Assembly (NCBI GenBank): GCA_021812735.1 | Contig: JAKAMV010000578.1 | Location: 1 to 6,749, forward strand | Direction of reading: 5' to 3' | Length of the DNA stretch: 6,749 nucleotides | Source of the DNA: Chloroflexota bacterium | GTDB taxonomy: Bacteria; Chloroflexota; Limnocylindria; Limnocylindrales; CSP1-4 | In this document: piece by piece, positions 1-5,385 of the stretch | Layout of the letters: each line of letters starts with the position of its first letter | Position numbering within the stretch: the first letter of the stretch is position 1 | Made by a program: the position numbers and the translations under genes | The notes under the pieces: generated by a model | The model's database searches: none | What the model was told of the DNA's origin: nothing | What the model saw: the letters and a program-made list of their open reading frames with translations, nothing else

Positions 1-1
1 C

Positions 2-322
2 TACAACTTCAAGCGCGCCGCGTTCTACCCATTCGTGCCGCAGCCCGATGGGACGAGCCGCGACACCGCGCACGAACTGCAGCTGGCGGCGGCGCTCGGA
101 CGGGAACTGCCGGTGGAGTCCGACCAGACACGCTGGTACCCGATGTGGGGCATGCCGCTCGACGGTGCGCCGCTTGCCCGGCCGCCCGTCACGGCACAAG
201 ACTCCACTCCACGCGCCGCGGGTGGGGAGCCCACTCACGCCCACGACGACGTCTCCCGCCACGGCGAGGGCCACGGCCACAGCTGTTGCGGCGACACCCG
301 GCGCAGCCGACACGGCTGCTGA
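2..322 (+). CDS. C-terminal part of an unrecognised protein with a His/Cys-rich tail (5' end outside window)
   Basis: An open frame enters from the left edge (first full codon at 2) and stops at TGA 320-322, giving 106 visible residues. The first half looks like the end of a folded domain, with aromatic-rich stretches such as YNFKRAAFYPFVPQPDG and RWYPMWGMPLDG. The last third is a low-complexity tail rich in His and Cys: THAHDD, then HGEGHGHSCCGD, and a final HGC. Tails of this kind are common in metal-handling proteins, so metal binding or storage is a reasonable inference, but I do not recognise the family of the main domain. An internal GTG at 35 could serve as a start, but the frame is open through the window edge and reads as protein before it. 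The stop lies 24 nt before pspA, so the two are probably co-transcribed. Confidence 0.7.
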   Translation, partial: YNFKRAAFYPFVPQPDGTSRDTAHELQLAAALGRELPVESDQTRWYPMWGMPLDGAPLARPPVTAQDSTPRAAGGEPTHAHDDVSRHGEGHGHSCCGDTRRSRHGC

Positions 323-332
323 ACGATCACAC

Positions 333-337
333 GGAGG
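333..337 (+). promoter_or_regulatory. Ribosome binding site of pspA
   Basis: GGAGG lies 9 nt before ATG 347. This fixes the pspA start and sits in the 24-nt gap after the upstream stop codon. Confidence 0.75.
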
Positions 338-346
338 CACCCCCCT

Positions 347-1075
347 ATGGGACTCTTCAACCGCACCAAGACCATCGTCGAGGCGAAACTGAACGCGATC
401 CTCGGCGCCGCCGAGGACCCGCGCGAGACACTCGACCTCTCCTACGAGAAGCAGCGCGACATGCTCCAGCAGGTCCAGCGCGGGCTGATCGAGGTGACCA
501 CTGCGAAGCGCCGCCTGCAGCTCCAGGCCGCACAGCTCGAGGCCGGGATCAGGGACGCCGACGACCAGGCCCGCCGGGCGCTCGCCGCCGGGCGCGAAGA
601 CCTCGCCCGCGCCGCCCTCGAGCGCAAACAACTGCTGGTCGGCCAGCAGGCTGGTCTCGAGCAGCAGGTCGCCGACGTCCAGGCGCAGCAGGACAAGCTG
701 ACCGCGGCCGAGGCGCGGCTCTCCGCCAAGATCGAGGCGTTCCGCAACCAGAAGGAGGTCATCAAGGCGCAGTACTCGGCGTCCGAGGCCGAGGTGAAGA
801 TTGGTGAGGCCTTCACCGGGGTGTCCGAGGAGATGGCAGACGTCGGGCTCGCCGTCGAGCGGGCCACGGCAAAGACCCAGGAGATGCAGGCCAGGGCGGG
901 CGCGATCGACGAGCTCGTCTCGCAAGGCGCCCTCAGCGACGTCTCGGCGGCCTCCGACCCGGTTGCGGCCGAGCTCGACCGGACCGCCCGCAACGCGTCG
1001 GTCGAGTCGGAGCTCGCGGCGCTCAAGCAGCAGCTGGGCGCGACGACGCCGGGGACCGGGGAGGCGGCGCGATGA
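347..1075 (+). CDS. pspA: PspA/IM30 (ESCRT-III-like) membrane-stress protein
   Basis: The product is 242 residues, normal for PspA/IM30. It begins MGLFNRTKTIVEAKLNAIL, the amphipathic membrane-binding first helix, followed by the family signature AEDPRETLDLSYEKQ at about residues 22-36. From about residue 30 to 190 the chain is almost wholly helical and charged, as expected for the PspA coiled-coil hairpin. A short final helix (about 216-230) precedes a Gly/Thr/Ala-rich end. PspA is a peripheral protein of the inner face of the cytoplasmic membrane. It polymerises on damaged or stressed membrane and preserves its integrity and the proton motive force. The start is set by a good GGAGG. The TGA stop overlaps the ATG of the next gene in the ATGA form, indicating translational coupling to pspAA. 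No PspB, PspC or PspF gene is visible. Confidence 0.95.
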   Translation: MGLFNRTKTIVEAKLNAILGAAEDPRETLDLSYEKQRDMLQQVQRGLIEVTTAKRRLQLQAAQLEAGIRDADDQARRALAAGREDLARAALERKQLLVGQQAGLEQQVADVQAQQDKLTAAEARLSAKIEAFRNQKEVIKAQYSASEAEVKIGEAFTGVSEEMADVGLAVERATAKTQEMQARAGAIDELVSQGALSDVSAASDPVAAELDRTARNASVESELAALKQQLGATTPGTGEAAR

Positions 1076-1350
1076 TCGTGCGCATCCTGGGCGAGGGCCA
1101 ATATCGGCTCGCCGACGCTGACATCCCGGATTTCGACGGAATCGACGAGCAGCTGACCGCGGCCATCGAGCGCGGCGACCGGCGCGGCTTCGGGGCCGAC
1201 TTTACCAAGCTCATTACATACGTCCGAGAGCACGGCGAACAGATCACGGCGGCACACCTCGGCACGTCGGACCTCGTCCTGCCTCCGGCGGACGCGGGAT
1301 TCGAGGAGGTCCGTGCGATGCTCCGGGACGACGGACTCGTCCCGGGCTGA
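1072..1350 (+). CDS. pspAA: PspA-associated protein PspAA
   Basis: This is a 92-residue soluble protein. It begins MIVRILGEGQYRLAD and ends with LPPADAGFEEVRAMLRDDGLVPG, a pattern I recognise from the small PspA-associated (PspAA) family that follows pspA in Actinobacteria and Chloroflexota. Its length is typical. There is no signal peptide, membrane segment or obvious catalytic residue, so a role as a partner or modulator of PspA in the cytoplasm is the reasonable inference. The ATG overlaps the pspA stop by 4 nt, and GGGGAGG (1058-1064) lies 7 nt upstream inside pspA. The 3' end forms a perfect 9-bp hairpin just before the next gene. Confidence 0.9.
   Translation: MIVRILGEGQYRLADADIPDFDGIDEQLTAAIERGDRRGFGADFTKLITYVREHGEQITAAHLGTSDLVLPPADAGFEEVRAMLRDDGLVPG
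1323..1345 (+). repeat. Hairpin at the pspAA / membrane-protein junction
   Basis: CCGGGACGA (1323-1331) and TCGTCCCGG (1337-1345) form a perfect 9-bp stem around a 5-nt loop. It ends 2 nt before the pspAA stop and 8 nt before the next start. No T-run follows. It might weaken translation of the downstream gene or stabilise an mRNA 3' end. The same bases encode the conserved C-terminus RDDGLVPG, so the symmetry may be partly forced by the protein. Confidence 0.4.
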
Positions 1351-1353
1351 GCC

Positions 1354-1698
1354 ATGACCGAGCGTGGCGCGATCGTCGCGTTGGCCCTCATCGGGGGCCT
1401 GCTCGTGTTCGGCGTCATCTGGGGCCTCCTGGTCGCCGCCGTGACGCTGCTCGGGGTCGTCCTCCTGGCTGGCCTGCTCGGCCAGCTGATCGCCGGCGAC
1501 CGCGTGCGGGCGAGCCTGATCATGCCGGCCGGCCTGGCCGGCGTTCTCCTCGCTCTGGGCGCCGTCGAGTGGCTGAGGTTGCCGCCGCTCCTCTGGCTGG
1601 CCGGTGTCCCCATCCTGTGGTCCGTCGCGGGCGCGACGGTGGCGATCGTGGTGGCCGGCGGAGTGTCAGATCGGCGGCGTAGGTCGAAGGCGCCGTAG
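1354..1698 (+). CDS. Small membrane protein, about four transmembrane helices, pspA operon
   Basis: This 114-residue protein is hydrophobic almost throughout. Likely helices are at about residues 6-26, 27-47, 57-76 and 82-103, with a basic end (DRRRRSKAP) that should face the cytoplasm. There is no signal peptide, no Cys and no recognisable catalytic or metal motif. I do not recognise a named family. It starts only 3 nt after the pspAA stop and has no strong Shine-Dalgarno of its own, so it probably depends on translation of pspAA. By position it could be the integral-membrane partner or anchor for PspA/PspAA, the job PspB/PspC do in proteobacteria. That role is inferred from context, not from similarity. 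Confidence 0.8.
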   Translation: MTERGAIVALALIGGLLVFGVIWGLLVAAVTLLGVVLLAGLLGQLIAGDRVRASLIMPAGLAGVLLALGAVEWLRLPPLLWLAGVPILWSVAGATVAIVVAGGVSDRRRRSKAP

Positions 1699-1785
1699 GC
1701 GCAGGACGACTCCTCCGTGGCGGGGCGCGGGTGGCCGAGCCCTCGGACCTGACAGGGCGTGCGCCGGAGCGCTGGCGGCAACCGG

Positions 1786-1791
1786 TACACT
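1786..1791 (+). promoter_or_regulatory. Possible -10 element overlapping the palindrome
   Basis: TACACT resembles a -10 hexamer and overlaps the left arm of the 1788-1805 palindrome, so a bound repressor would block it. No clear -35 hexamer is visible at the matching distance, so this is only a candidate. Confidence 0.3.
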
Positions 1792-1805
1792 ACGCACCCG
1801 TAGTG
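1788..1805. promoter_or_regulatory. Operator-like palindrome, site 1 (ACTAC-N6-GTAGT)
   Basis: CACTACGCACCCGTAGTG has perfect 7-bp arms around a 4-bp centre. The core ACTAC-N6-GTAGT (1789-1804) recurs with identical spacing at 4209-4224, upstream of the Lgt-like gene; 13 of 16 core positions match. Half-sites of this type resemble those of winged-helix repressors of the BlaI/MecI/CopY family. That link is an inference, and no regulator gene of that family is in the window. Confidence 0.55.
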
Positions 1806-1834
1806 GCTCTCGGTCGCCCCGTCTCGCCGTCGTC

Positions 1835-1866
1835 AGGCGACACGCGCCACAGGCGACACGCGCCAC
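1835..1866. repeat. Perfect 16-bp tandem duplication
   Basis: AGGCGACACGCGCCAC occurs twice head to tail (1835-1850 and 1851-1866) in the non-coding leader of the DUF3105 gene. It could be a slippage duplication or a pair of binding sites. The 16-bp period is not a whole number of helical turns. Confidence 0.85.
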
Positions 1867-2007
1867 CACGACTCTGGTCTCGTCGAACCCAATGTCTGCG
1901 GGAGAGACGGCCCTGCGATCGGACGGAGTGCCGGCTGGGAACCCTGGCGTGCGGAGAGACCACGAGCGACCCGGTATTCAGATGACGGCACAGGGCTGGA
2001 CGCGCAG

Positions 2008-2013
2008 AAGGAG
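2008..2013 (+). promoter_or_regulatory. Ribosome binding site of the DUF3105 gene
   Basis: AAGGAG ends 5 nt before ATG 2019. It supports this start over an out-of-frame ATG at 1982. Confidence 0.7.
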
Positions 2014-2018
2014 CGGCA

Positions 2019-2750
2019 ATGGGCAAGCGATCGCGATCTCTGAAGAGTCGCAGGACCGAGGCGGCCTCTGCGCTGCCGACTTCGGCGCGACGATGGCCTT
2101 CCTCGCGCATCCTGGCCGTCGTAGGTCTGCTGGTCGCGCTGGTCGGGGCCGCCGGGGGGCTGGTGCTGGTTGCGGTCAACGCCGCGCAGCCGGTCTATGC
2201 CTGCGGCTCGTTGCTCGAGCCGGCCGCGTCACCCTCGGCCGTCGCAGCGACGAGCGCCCCCTTGGCATCCGCGACGCTCTCGGCGCCCACGCCCATCGGC
2301 CAGGACGCGCCCGACCTCGGGAGAAACCACGTCCCGGTTGGGGGCCGCGCCACGTACTCCTCGTGCCCGCCGACATCGGGGCCGCACTACAACGCCGCAG
2401 GCCAAGGGCCCATCCCAGTTGGGTTCTACCCGCCCGACGAGAGCCGCCCGCCCCAGGGCTGGGTCCACAACCTCGAGCACGGCGAGATGGTGGTGCTCTA
2501 CCGGTGCCCGGGGGGATCCTGCGATCAGCCGGCGCTCGATGCGCTGCGTGCGTTCCAGCAGAACATCCCGCCCAGTCCGCGGTGCGGCATCCCAAATGAT
2601 CTGGTCGTCACGCGCTTCGACGAGATGAACGCACCCTTTGCCGCCGTCACGTGGGACCGCGTGCTCTTCCTCGACCGTGTGGACACCGCGGCACTCAGCC
2701 AGTTCTTCCTCGCGAACGCCGAGACGAAGGCCCCGGAGCGGCAGTGCTGA
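2019..2750 (+). CDS. Membrane-anchored DUF3105 protein
   Basis: The product is 243 residues. A basic N-terminus (about 1-30) precedes one transmembrane segment at about 31-53, then an Ala/Ser/Pro-rich linker to about 98. The rest is a DUF3105 domain, recognised by CPPTSGPHY (116-124), WVHNLEHGEMVVLYRC (148-163) and the closing hydrophobic strands near 206-219. The topology places the domain outside the cytoplasm. DUF3105 has no established biochemical role. His104, His123, His150 and His154, with Cys116, Cys163, Cys168 and Cys189, could form a metal site or disulfides, but this is inference. The gene stands alone on the plus strand between the psp operon and a convergent Lgt-like gene. Its leader contains the same dyad found upstream of that gene, which suggests joint regulation. 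Confidence 0.9.
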   Translation: MGKRSRSLKSRRTEAASALPTSARRWPSSRILAVVGLLVALVGAAGGLVLVAVNAAQPVYACGSLLEPAASPSAVAATSAPLASATLSAPTPIGQDAPDLGRNHVPVGGRATYSSCPPTSGPHYNAAGQGPIPVGFYPPDESRPPQGWVHNLEHGEMVVLYRCPGGSCDQPALDALRAFQQNIPPSPRCGIPNDLVVTRFDEMNAPFAAVTWDRVLFLDRVDTAALSQFFLANAETKAPERQC

Positions 2751-2941
2751 CGGGCTGATCGCGCGGACCGTCGCCGCCCGCATCCCGGAGACGCAGCGTC
2801 TCCAGCCGGGCCGCGGCGTGCCCCCATCGGCAACCTCCCCGCGCATGGCACCGCGCGCGACTGAGTGGCACGTGAGCGCGGCACAAGGAACTGCCCCGTC
2901 GCGGCCACAGGCGGGGGGCCGGACGCGCGGGGCCGCTGCGG
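2751..2941. other. Convergent intergenic gap
   Basis: This 191-nt space separates the DUF3105 stop from the Lgt-like stop on the other strand. Open frames crossing it are low-complexity shadows. The only structure seen is a 7-bp hairpin at 2787-2803. I see no T-run and no clear terminator for the minus-strand gene. Confidence 0.6.
2787..2803 (+). terminator. Candidate terminator hairpin after the DUF3105 gene
   Basis: GGAGACG-CAG-CGTCTCC is a perfect 7-bp stem with a 3-nt loop, starting 36 nt after the DUF3105 stop. It lacks a T-run, so it is not a classic intrinsic terminator, but it is the best candidate in the convergent gap and could act on either strand. Confidence 0.4.
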
Positions 2942-4144
2942 CTACGGCGTCGCCCGTGACATCAGACTTCGCCGCCAGGAATACCGACGTGGCTCCGCCC
3001 GCAGCCGCAGCAGGAACTGCCGCATGACGAGGTAGGCGCCGAGCGCGGCCACGAAGATCAGCCCCGGGACGGTCGGGGCATGACCGAGCACCAGCAGCGC
3101 GGTCAGCACACCAAGGAGGAGGCCTGCGGCGGATTCGAGCAGCTGGGTCGGAACGCGGCGGGCGCCGACCCGGCGGTCCGACGACCAGACGCCCCAGCGG
3201 GAGCGGGTGCAGCGCCCCGCGCAGCAGCCCGTCAGGAAGCACCCGAGGCGCCCGATCGCGACCCCGAAGAAGAGGCCGGGCGTGCTCGCGTCGAGGAACA
3301 GGCCGGCCGGCAGGTTGAACGCGAGCAGTTCGACGACCGTCACGACGAGAGCGACGACTAGGAAACCGTCGACCGCCCAACCACCGATCCACGTGCGCCA
3401 CGGGCCGGGATGCAGGACCGCGTACCAGACCTTCGCCCCGATCAGGCCGGCCGCCAACGCGATCAGGGAGACCACCAGCGACCGGCCGACCGGGATCCCT
3501 TCGTGCGCGAGGATCGCGATGAGCACGGTCAGCGCCACGAGGACACCGAGGCCGCTCAGGGTCGGCCAGATCCCGGGGATGACCGCCGGGATCCTGGCCA
3601 GCGGAGCCGCCAGGGCCCACCGCGTCTTCAGCGGTGTGGCCGGGCCCGTCGAAAGGGCCCAGCGACGCCACGACCACGTGGCGGGGTGAAGCGGCTGGGC
3701 GCTCGCACGCTTCCAGCGGGAGGACGCACGCTGCCCGCCGGCGTGATCTGCGGATCGGATCAGTTCGCCGCTCACCGTCCACTCGCCGGGCTGCAGCCCG
3801 TACACCCACGTGGTGATCGACAGAGGGCCGCTGCCAGGTACGATGCCGTCCACGGTCTCCTCTCGCGTGAACAGATCCTGTGGCCCGGGCGTTCCGCGGA
3901 TGCCGATGCGCCGGCCAGTCAACCGGACGGTGGCCGAGTACGGTTCGCTCCCCTCCCCGGAGTCGAACCAGAGCGTCACCACCAGCGCCTCCGGCTCGAC
4001 AGGACCCGGCCCTCCGGTCCGCGCGTCCGTCGGCGGCTGCGCCACGCCGACCTGCCCACTGCGGGACCCGGGCAGCGCCCACGCTAGCGGTCTCGTTCGC
4101 ACCTTCGTGCCCCGCGCTGACGCTCCCAGCCTTCTCCGTGCCAC
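2942..4144 (-). CDS. Lgt-family (prolipoprotein diacylglyceryl transferase-like) membrane protein with extra N-terminal domain
   Basis: From GTG 4144 the product is 400 residues. The C-terminal half (about 175-385) has several membrane helices and the Lgt-family motif GRLGCFLTGCCAGR (about 298-311), then RRVPTQLLE (about 329-337), matching the Lgt positions GRxGNFxNgE and RHPSQLYE. True Lgt moves diacylglycerol from phosphatidylglycerol to the lipobox Cys of prelipoproteins. Here the Asn and the catalytic Glu of the first motif are both Cys, and the His of the second is Val, so Lgt activity is doubtful. Residues about 50-130 form a separate beta-rich, non-membrane domain (LVVTLWFDSGEG to GEWTVSGELIR) that ordinary Lgt lacks. 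GTG 4144 has GGAG 5 nt upstream. An in-frame ATG at 4186 (414 residues) and TTG at 4189 have only weak ribosome sites. The first 35 residues are not a clear signal peptide. Confidence 0.8.
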   Translation of the reverse strand: MARRRLGASARGTKVRTRPLAWALPGSRSGQVGVAQPPTDARTGGPGPVEPEALVVTLWFDSGEGSEPYSATVRLTGRRIGIRGTPGPQDLFTREETVDGIVPGSGPLSITTWVYGLQPGEWTVSGELIRSADHAGGQRASSRWKRASAQPLHPATWSWRRWALSTGPATPLKTRWALAAPLARIPAVIPGIWPTLSGLGVLVALTVLIAILAHEGIPVGRSLVVSLIALAAGLIGAKVWYAVLHPGPWRTWIGGWAVDGFLVVALVVTVVELLAFNLPAGLFLDASTPGLFFGVAIGRLGCFLTGCCAGRCTRSRWGVWSSDRRVGARRVPTQLLESAAGLLLGVLTALLVLGHAPTVPGLIFVAALGAYLVMRQFLLRLRAEPRRYSWRRSLMSRATP

Positions 4145-4208
4145 CCCTTCTCCACCGGTCCTTTCTGGCTCGACGTGCGGCCCCATCAACGATGGCCTGA
4201 TGGGGACA

Positions 4209-4224
4209 ACTACGCCCTAGTAGT
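4209..4224. promoter_or_regulatory. Operator-like dyad, site 2 (ACTAC-N6-GTAGT)
   Basis: ACTACGCCCTAGTAGT has the same half-sites and the same 6-bp spacing as site 1 in the DUF3105 leader. It lies just upstream of the Lgt-like gene. A further half-site copy, GTAGTATG, occurs at 4220-4227 and again at 4236-4243, exactly 16 bp apart. On the minus strand a -35-like GTGACA (4234-4229) lies just upstream of the dyad, so a bound repressor would sit between -35 and -10. The matching -10 (TAGTTG, 4212-4207) is poor. Confidence 0.5.
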
Positions 4225-4314
4225 ATGTTGTCACCGTAGTATGCGGCTTCCCGCGATCGTGTCCGTGCGGCCCTTCACGTGCGCGGTGGGCACGGTGGAC
4301 TGTGCCGCCCCCGA

Positions 4315-4342
4315 GGCACGCCGCCGCGCTCGGCGGCGTGCC
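4315..4342 (-). terminator. Strong GC hairpin ending the two-component operon
   Basis: GGCACGCCGCCG (4315-4326) and CGGCGGCGTGCC (4331-4342) form a perfect 12-bp stem with a 4-nt loop, 13 nt beyond the stop of the CCAHH membrane protein. No T-run follows on the minus strand. Position and strength fit a transcription end or an mRNA-stabilising hairpin separating this operon from the Lgt-like gene. Confidence 0.6.
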
Positions 4343-4355
4343 GGCGGTGCCGCCC

Positions 4356-4850
4356 CTACGGATGCGCGGCGTCGACGACGGCGCAGCCCTGCCTGGCACG
4401 TCTGAGCTGACGCCCGATGACGGCGATCCCCAGCACATTCAGGGCGAGCCCCACGAGCAAGAGGGGCGTGCGGTAGGCGTCGAGCAAGACGGCGGCTGCC
4501 GAGAGCCCGAGCAACGGGAGCAGGTCCGCCACGTGGTGGGCGCAGCAGGCGAGCATCGCGGCGCCGCTCGTCCCAGTGCTCGCGGCGGTCACCGCGGCGC
4601 CCGCACGGTGGCGGCGGTCGGTGCGACGCAGTTCGATGAAGAGCCCGACCTGCGTCCCGAAGCCCGCCGCGACCAGGCCCACGAACGGCGCATCCGAGGT
4701 GAGCTGTTCGAGGGCGTGCGCCGACCCCTGAGCCAGAGTGATCAGGCCGAGGTAGACGCCGAGGAGCGCGACGCCCGCGACGACGCCGATCGCGACGCTG
4801 CGGACGGGGACGGATCGCGGCCGCGCGAACGCCGACGCCAGGCCCGTCAT
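4356..4850 (-). CDS. Membrane protein with intramembrane CCAHH motif
   Basis: The product is 164 residues with about four or five hydrophobic helices (roughly 17-41, 54-72, 83-101, 107-123 and 126-146). The most striking feature is MLACCAHHVADLLPLLGLS at about 99-117, where Cys102, Cys103, His105 and His106 sit at the membrane end of a helix. I recall similar CCAHH...LPxLGLS proteins in other bacteria, without a named function. A Cys-Cys-x-His-His cluster is a plausible site for a soft metal such as copper, zinc or mercury, so metal transport or binding is inferred, not shown. Its ATG overlaps the lipoprotein stop as ATGA, so the two are translationally coupled and may work together. A 12-bp hairpin follows the TAG stop. 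A much longer upstream extension of this frame (to 5639) is a shadow of the lipoprotein and kinase genes. Confidence 0.8.
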   Translation of the reverse strand: MTGLASAFARPRSVPVRSVAIGVVAGVALLGVYLGLITLAQGSAHALEQLTSDAPFVGLVAAGFGTQVGLFIELRRTDRRHRAGAAVTAASTGTSGAAMLACCAHHVADLLPLLGLSAAAVLLDAYRTPLLLVGLALNVLGIAVIGRQLRRARQGCAVVDAAHP

Positions 4851-5296
4851 GACGAGGCCCCGAGCGACCAGCGGAGCGGCGGCACTCTGTTCGAGCCGAT
4901 CGGCGGGAGCGTGAGTTCGACCCATTGCGCGCCGGCGAGGAACGGGCCGGCGGTGCCCTTGAAGAGGAGCGTTCCCTCCCGATGGTGGCCGCCAGGGGGA
5001 GCAGCCCACCGCTTCGCCTCGAGCCTGTCGCCGCGATCGTTGGTCAGCACGGCGCCGCTCAGCGTGACCCCGTCGAGGTCGATCTGATGGTTGTCGAGCT
5101 TGACGTCGAAGCCGAGGCCGACCCCGCGCCCCTCCCAGGTCACGGCCACGGTCACGCCTCCGGCCTCGACCGTCTGGGTGCCGGGCACCCACGCCGATCC
5201 CCCCGGTCCGGCCGCCCCGCCGGGCACGCTCGAAGACGAACATGCCGCAAGCGCGAGGGCAAGGCTGCCGAGGAGGGCGAGGGTCGGCCGCTTCAT
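4847..5296 (-). CDS. Lipoprotein with GGHHR motif
   Basis: The product is 149 residues. MKRPTLALLGSLALALAAC is a textbook lipoprotein signal peptide with lipobox LAAC and lipidated Cys19, followed by a Ser/Gly/Pro linker to about 38. The mature domain is beta-rich: VTVAVTWEG, then FDVKLDNHQIDLDGVTLSGAVL (about 63-84), then WAAPPGGHHREGTLLF (about 97-112). I recognise this order (F-V-LD-H-DL, then GGHHR-G-L-F) from small exported proteins of Chloroflexota and relatives that have no established function. His70, His104 and His105 could bind a metal. The start is supported by the signal peptide, although the ribosome site is weak. It lies 89 nt after the kinase stop, and that gap carries an array of 11-bp-spaced repeats. 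The stop overlaps the next gene by 4 nt, so the pair is probably a functional unit at the outer face of the membrane. Confidence 0.82.
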   Translation of the reverse strand: MKRPTLALLGSLALALAACSSSSVPGGAAGPGGSAWVPGTQTVEAGGVTVAVTWEGRGVGLGFDVKLDNHQIDLDGVTLSGAVLTNDRGDRLEAKRWAAPPGGHHREGTLLFKGTAGPFLAGAQWVELTLPPIGSNRVPPLRWSLGASS

Positions 5297-5318
5297 AGCG
5301 CAAGCCTGCCGCGCCGGT

Positions 5319-5357
5319 ATGAGCCGACGATGAGCGGCGGCTGAGATGCCGGGGAGA
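5319..5357. promoter_or_regulatory. Array of TGAG repeats at 11-bp intervals: candidate response-regulator site
   Basis: TGAGC at 5320, TGAGC at 5331 and TGAGA at 5342 are each exactly 11 bp apart, and a degenerate GGAGA follows at 5353. The first two extend to ATGAGC (5319-5324 and 5330-5335). OmpR/PhoB-family regulators bind tandem direct repeats about 11 bp apart, and a regulator of that family heads this operon. The array lies 23-61 nt upstream of the lipoprotein ATG, in the kinase-lipoprotein gap, so it could give that gene pair its own regulated promoter. Confidence 0.5.
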
Positions 5358-5385
5358 GATGCAGGGGGGCGGCGGCGGCGTCCGG

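Larger units (their letters stand above)
1699..2018. other. 320-nt intergenic leader between the psp operon and the DUF3105 gene
   Basis: No convincing gene is present on either strand. The short open frames here are Arg/Pro/Ser-rich and lack a good ribosome site. The region holds an 18-bp palindrome (1788-1805), a perfect 16-bp tandem duplication (1835-1866) and the Shine-Dalgarno of the downstream gene. If transcription starts near the palindrome, the mRNA leader would be about 220 nt, long enough for an RNA-based control element, but I could not match it to a known riboswitch class. Confidence 0.6.

Noticed and set aside
442..1257. Open frame of 271 codons on the minus strand
   Set aside because: It is antisense to pspA and pspAA, which are clearly recognised. 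Its Ser/Ala/Arg-rich content is typical of a shadow.
1735..1746. CCGAG-CC-CTCGG inverted repeat after the psp operon
   Set aside because: The 2-nt loop is too small for a stable 5-bp hairpin, and there is no T-run, so I do not call it a terminator.
1834..1866. The tandem repeat as a possible CRISPR array
   Set aside because: There are only two adjoining copies with no spacer and no cas gene nearby.
1604..2599. Open frame of 331 codons on the plus strand
   Set aside because: It runs across the small membrane-protein end, the leader and the DUF3105 gene in the wrong frame. Its composition is Arg-rich and no motif is seen.
2229..4082. Open frame of 617 codons on the minus strand
   Set aside because: It is a GC-driven shadow. 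The protein is Arg/Gly/Ala-rich, and it overlaps the DUF3105 gene antisense and the Lgt-like gene in another frame. Both of those show family motifs.
4302..5087. Open frame of 261 codons on the plus strand
   Set aside because: It is antisense to the CCAHH membrane protein and lipoprotein. It is rich in Arg, Gly and Glu with no domain signature.
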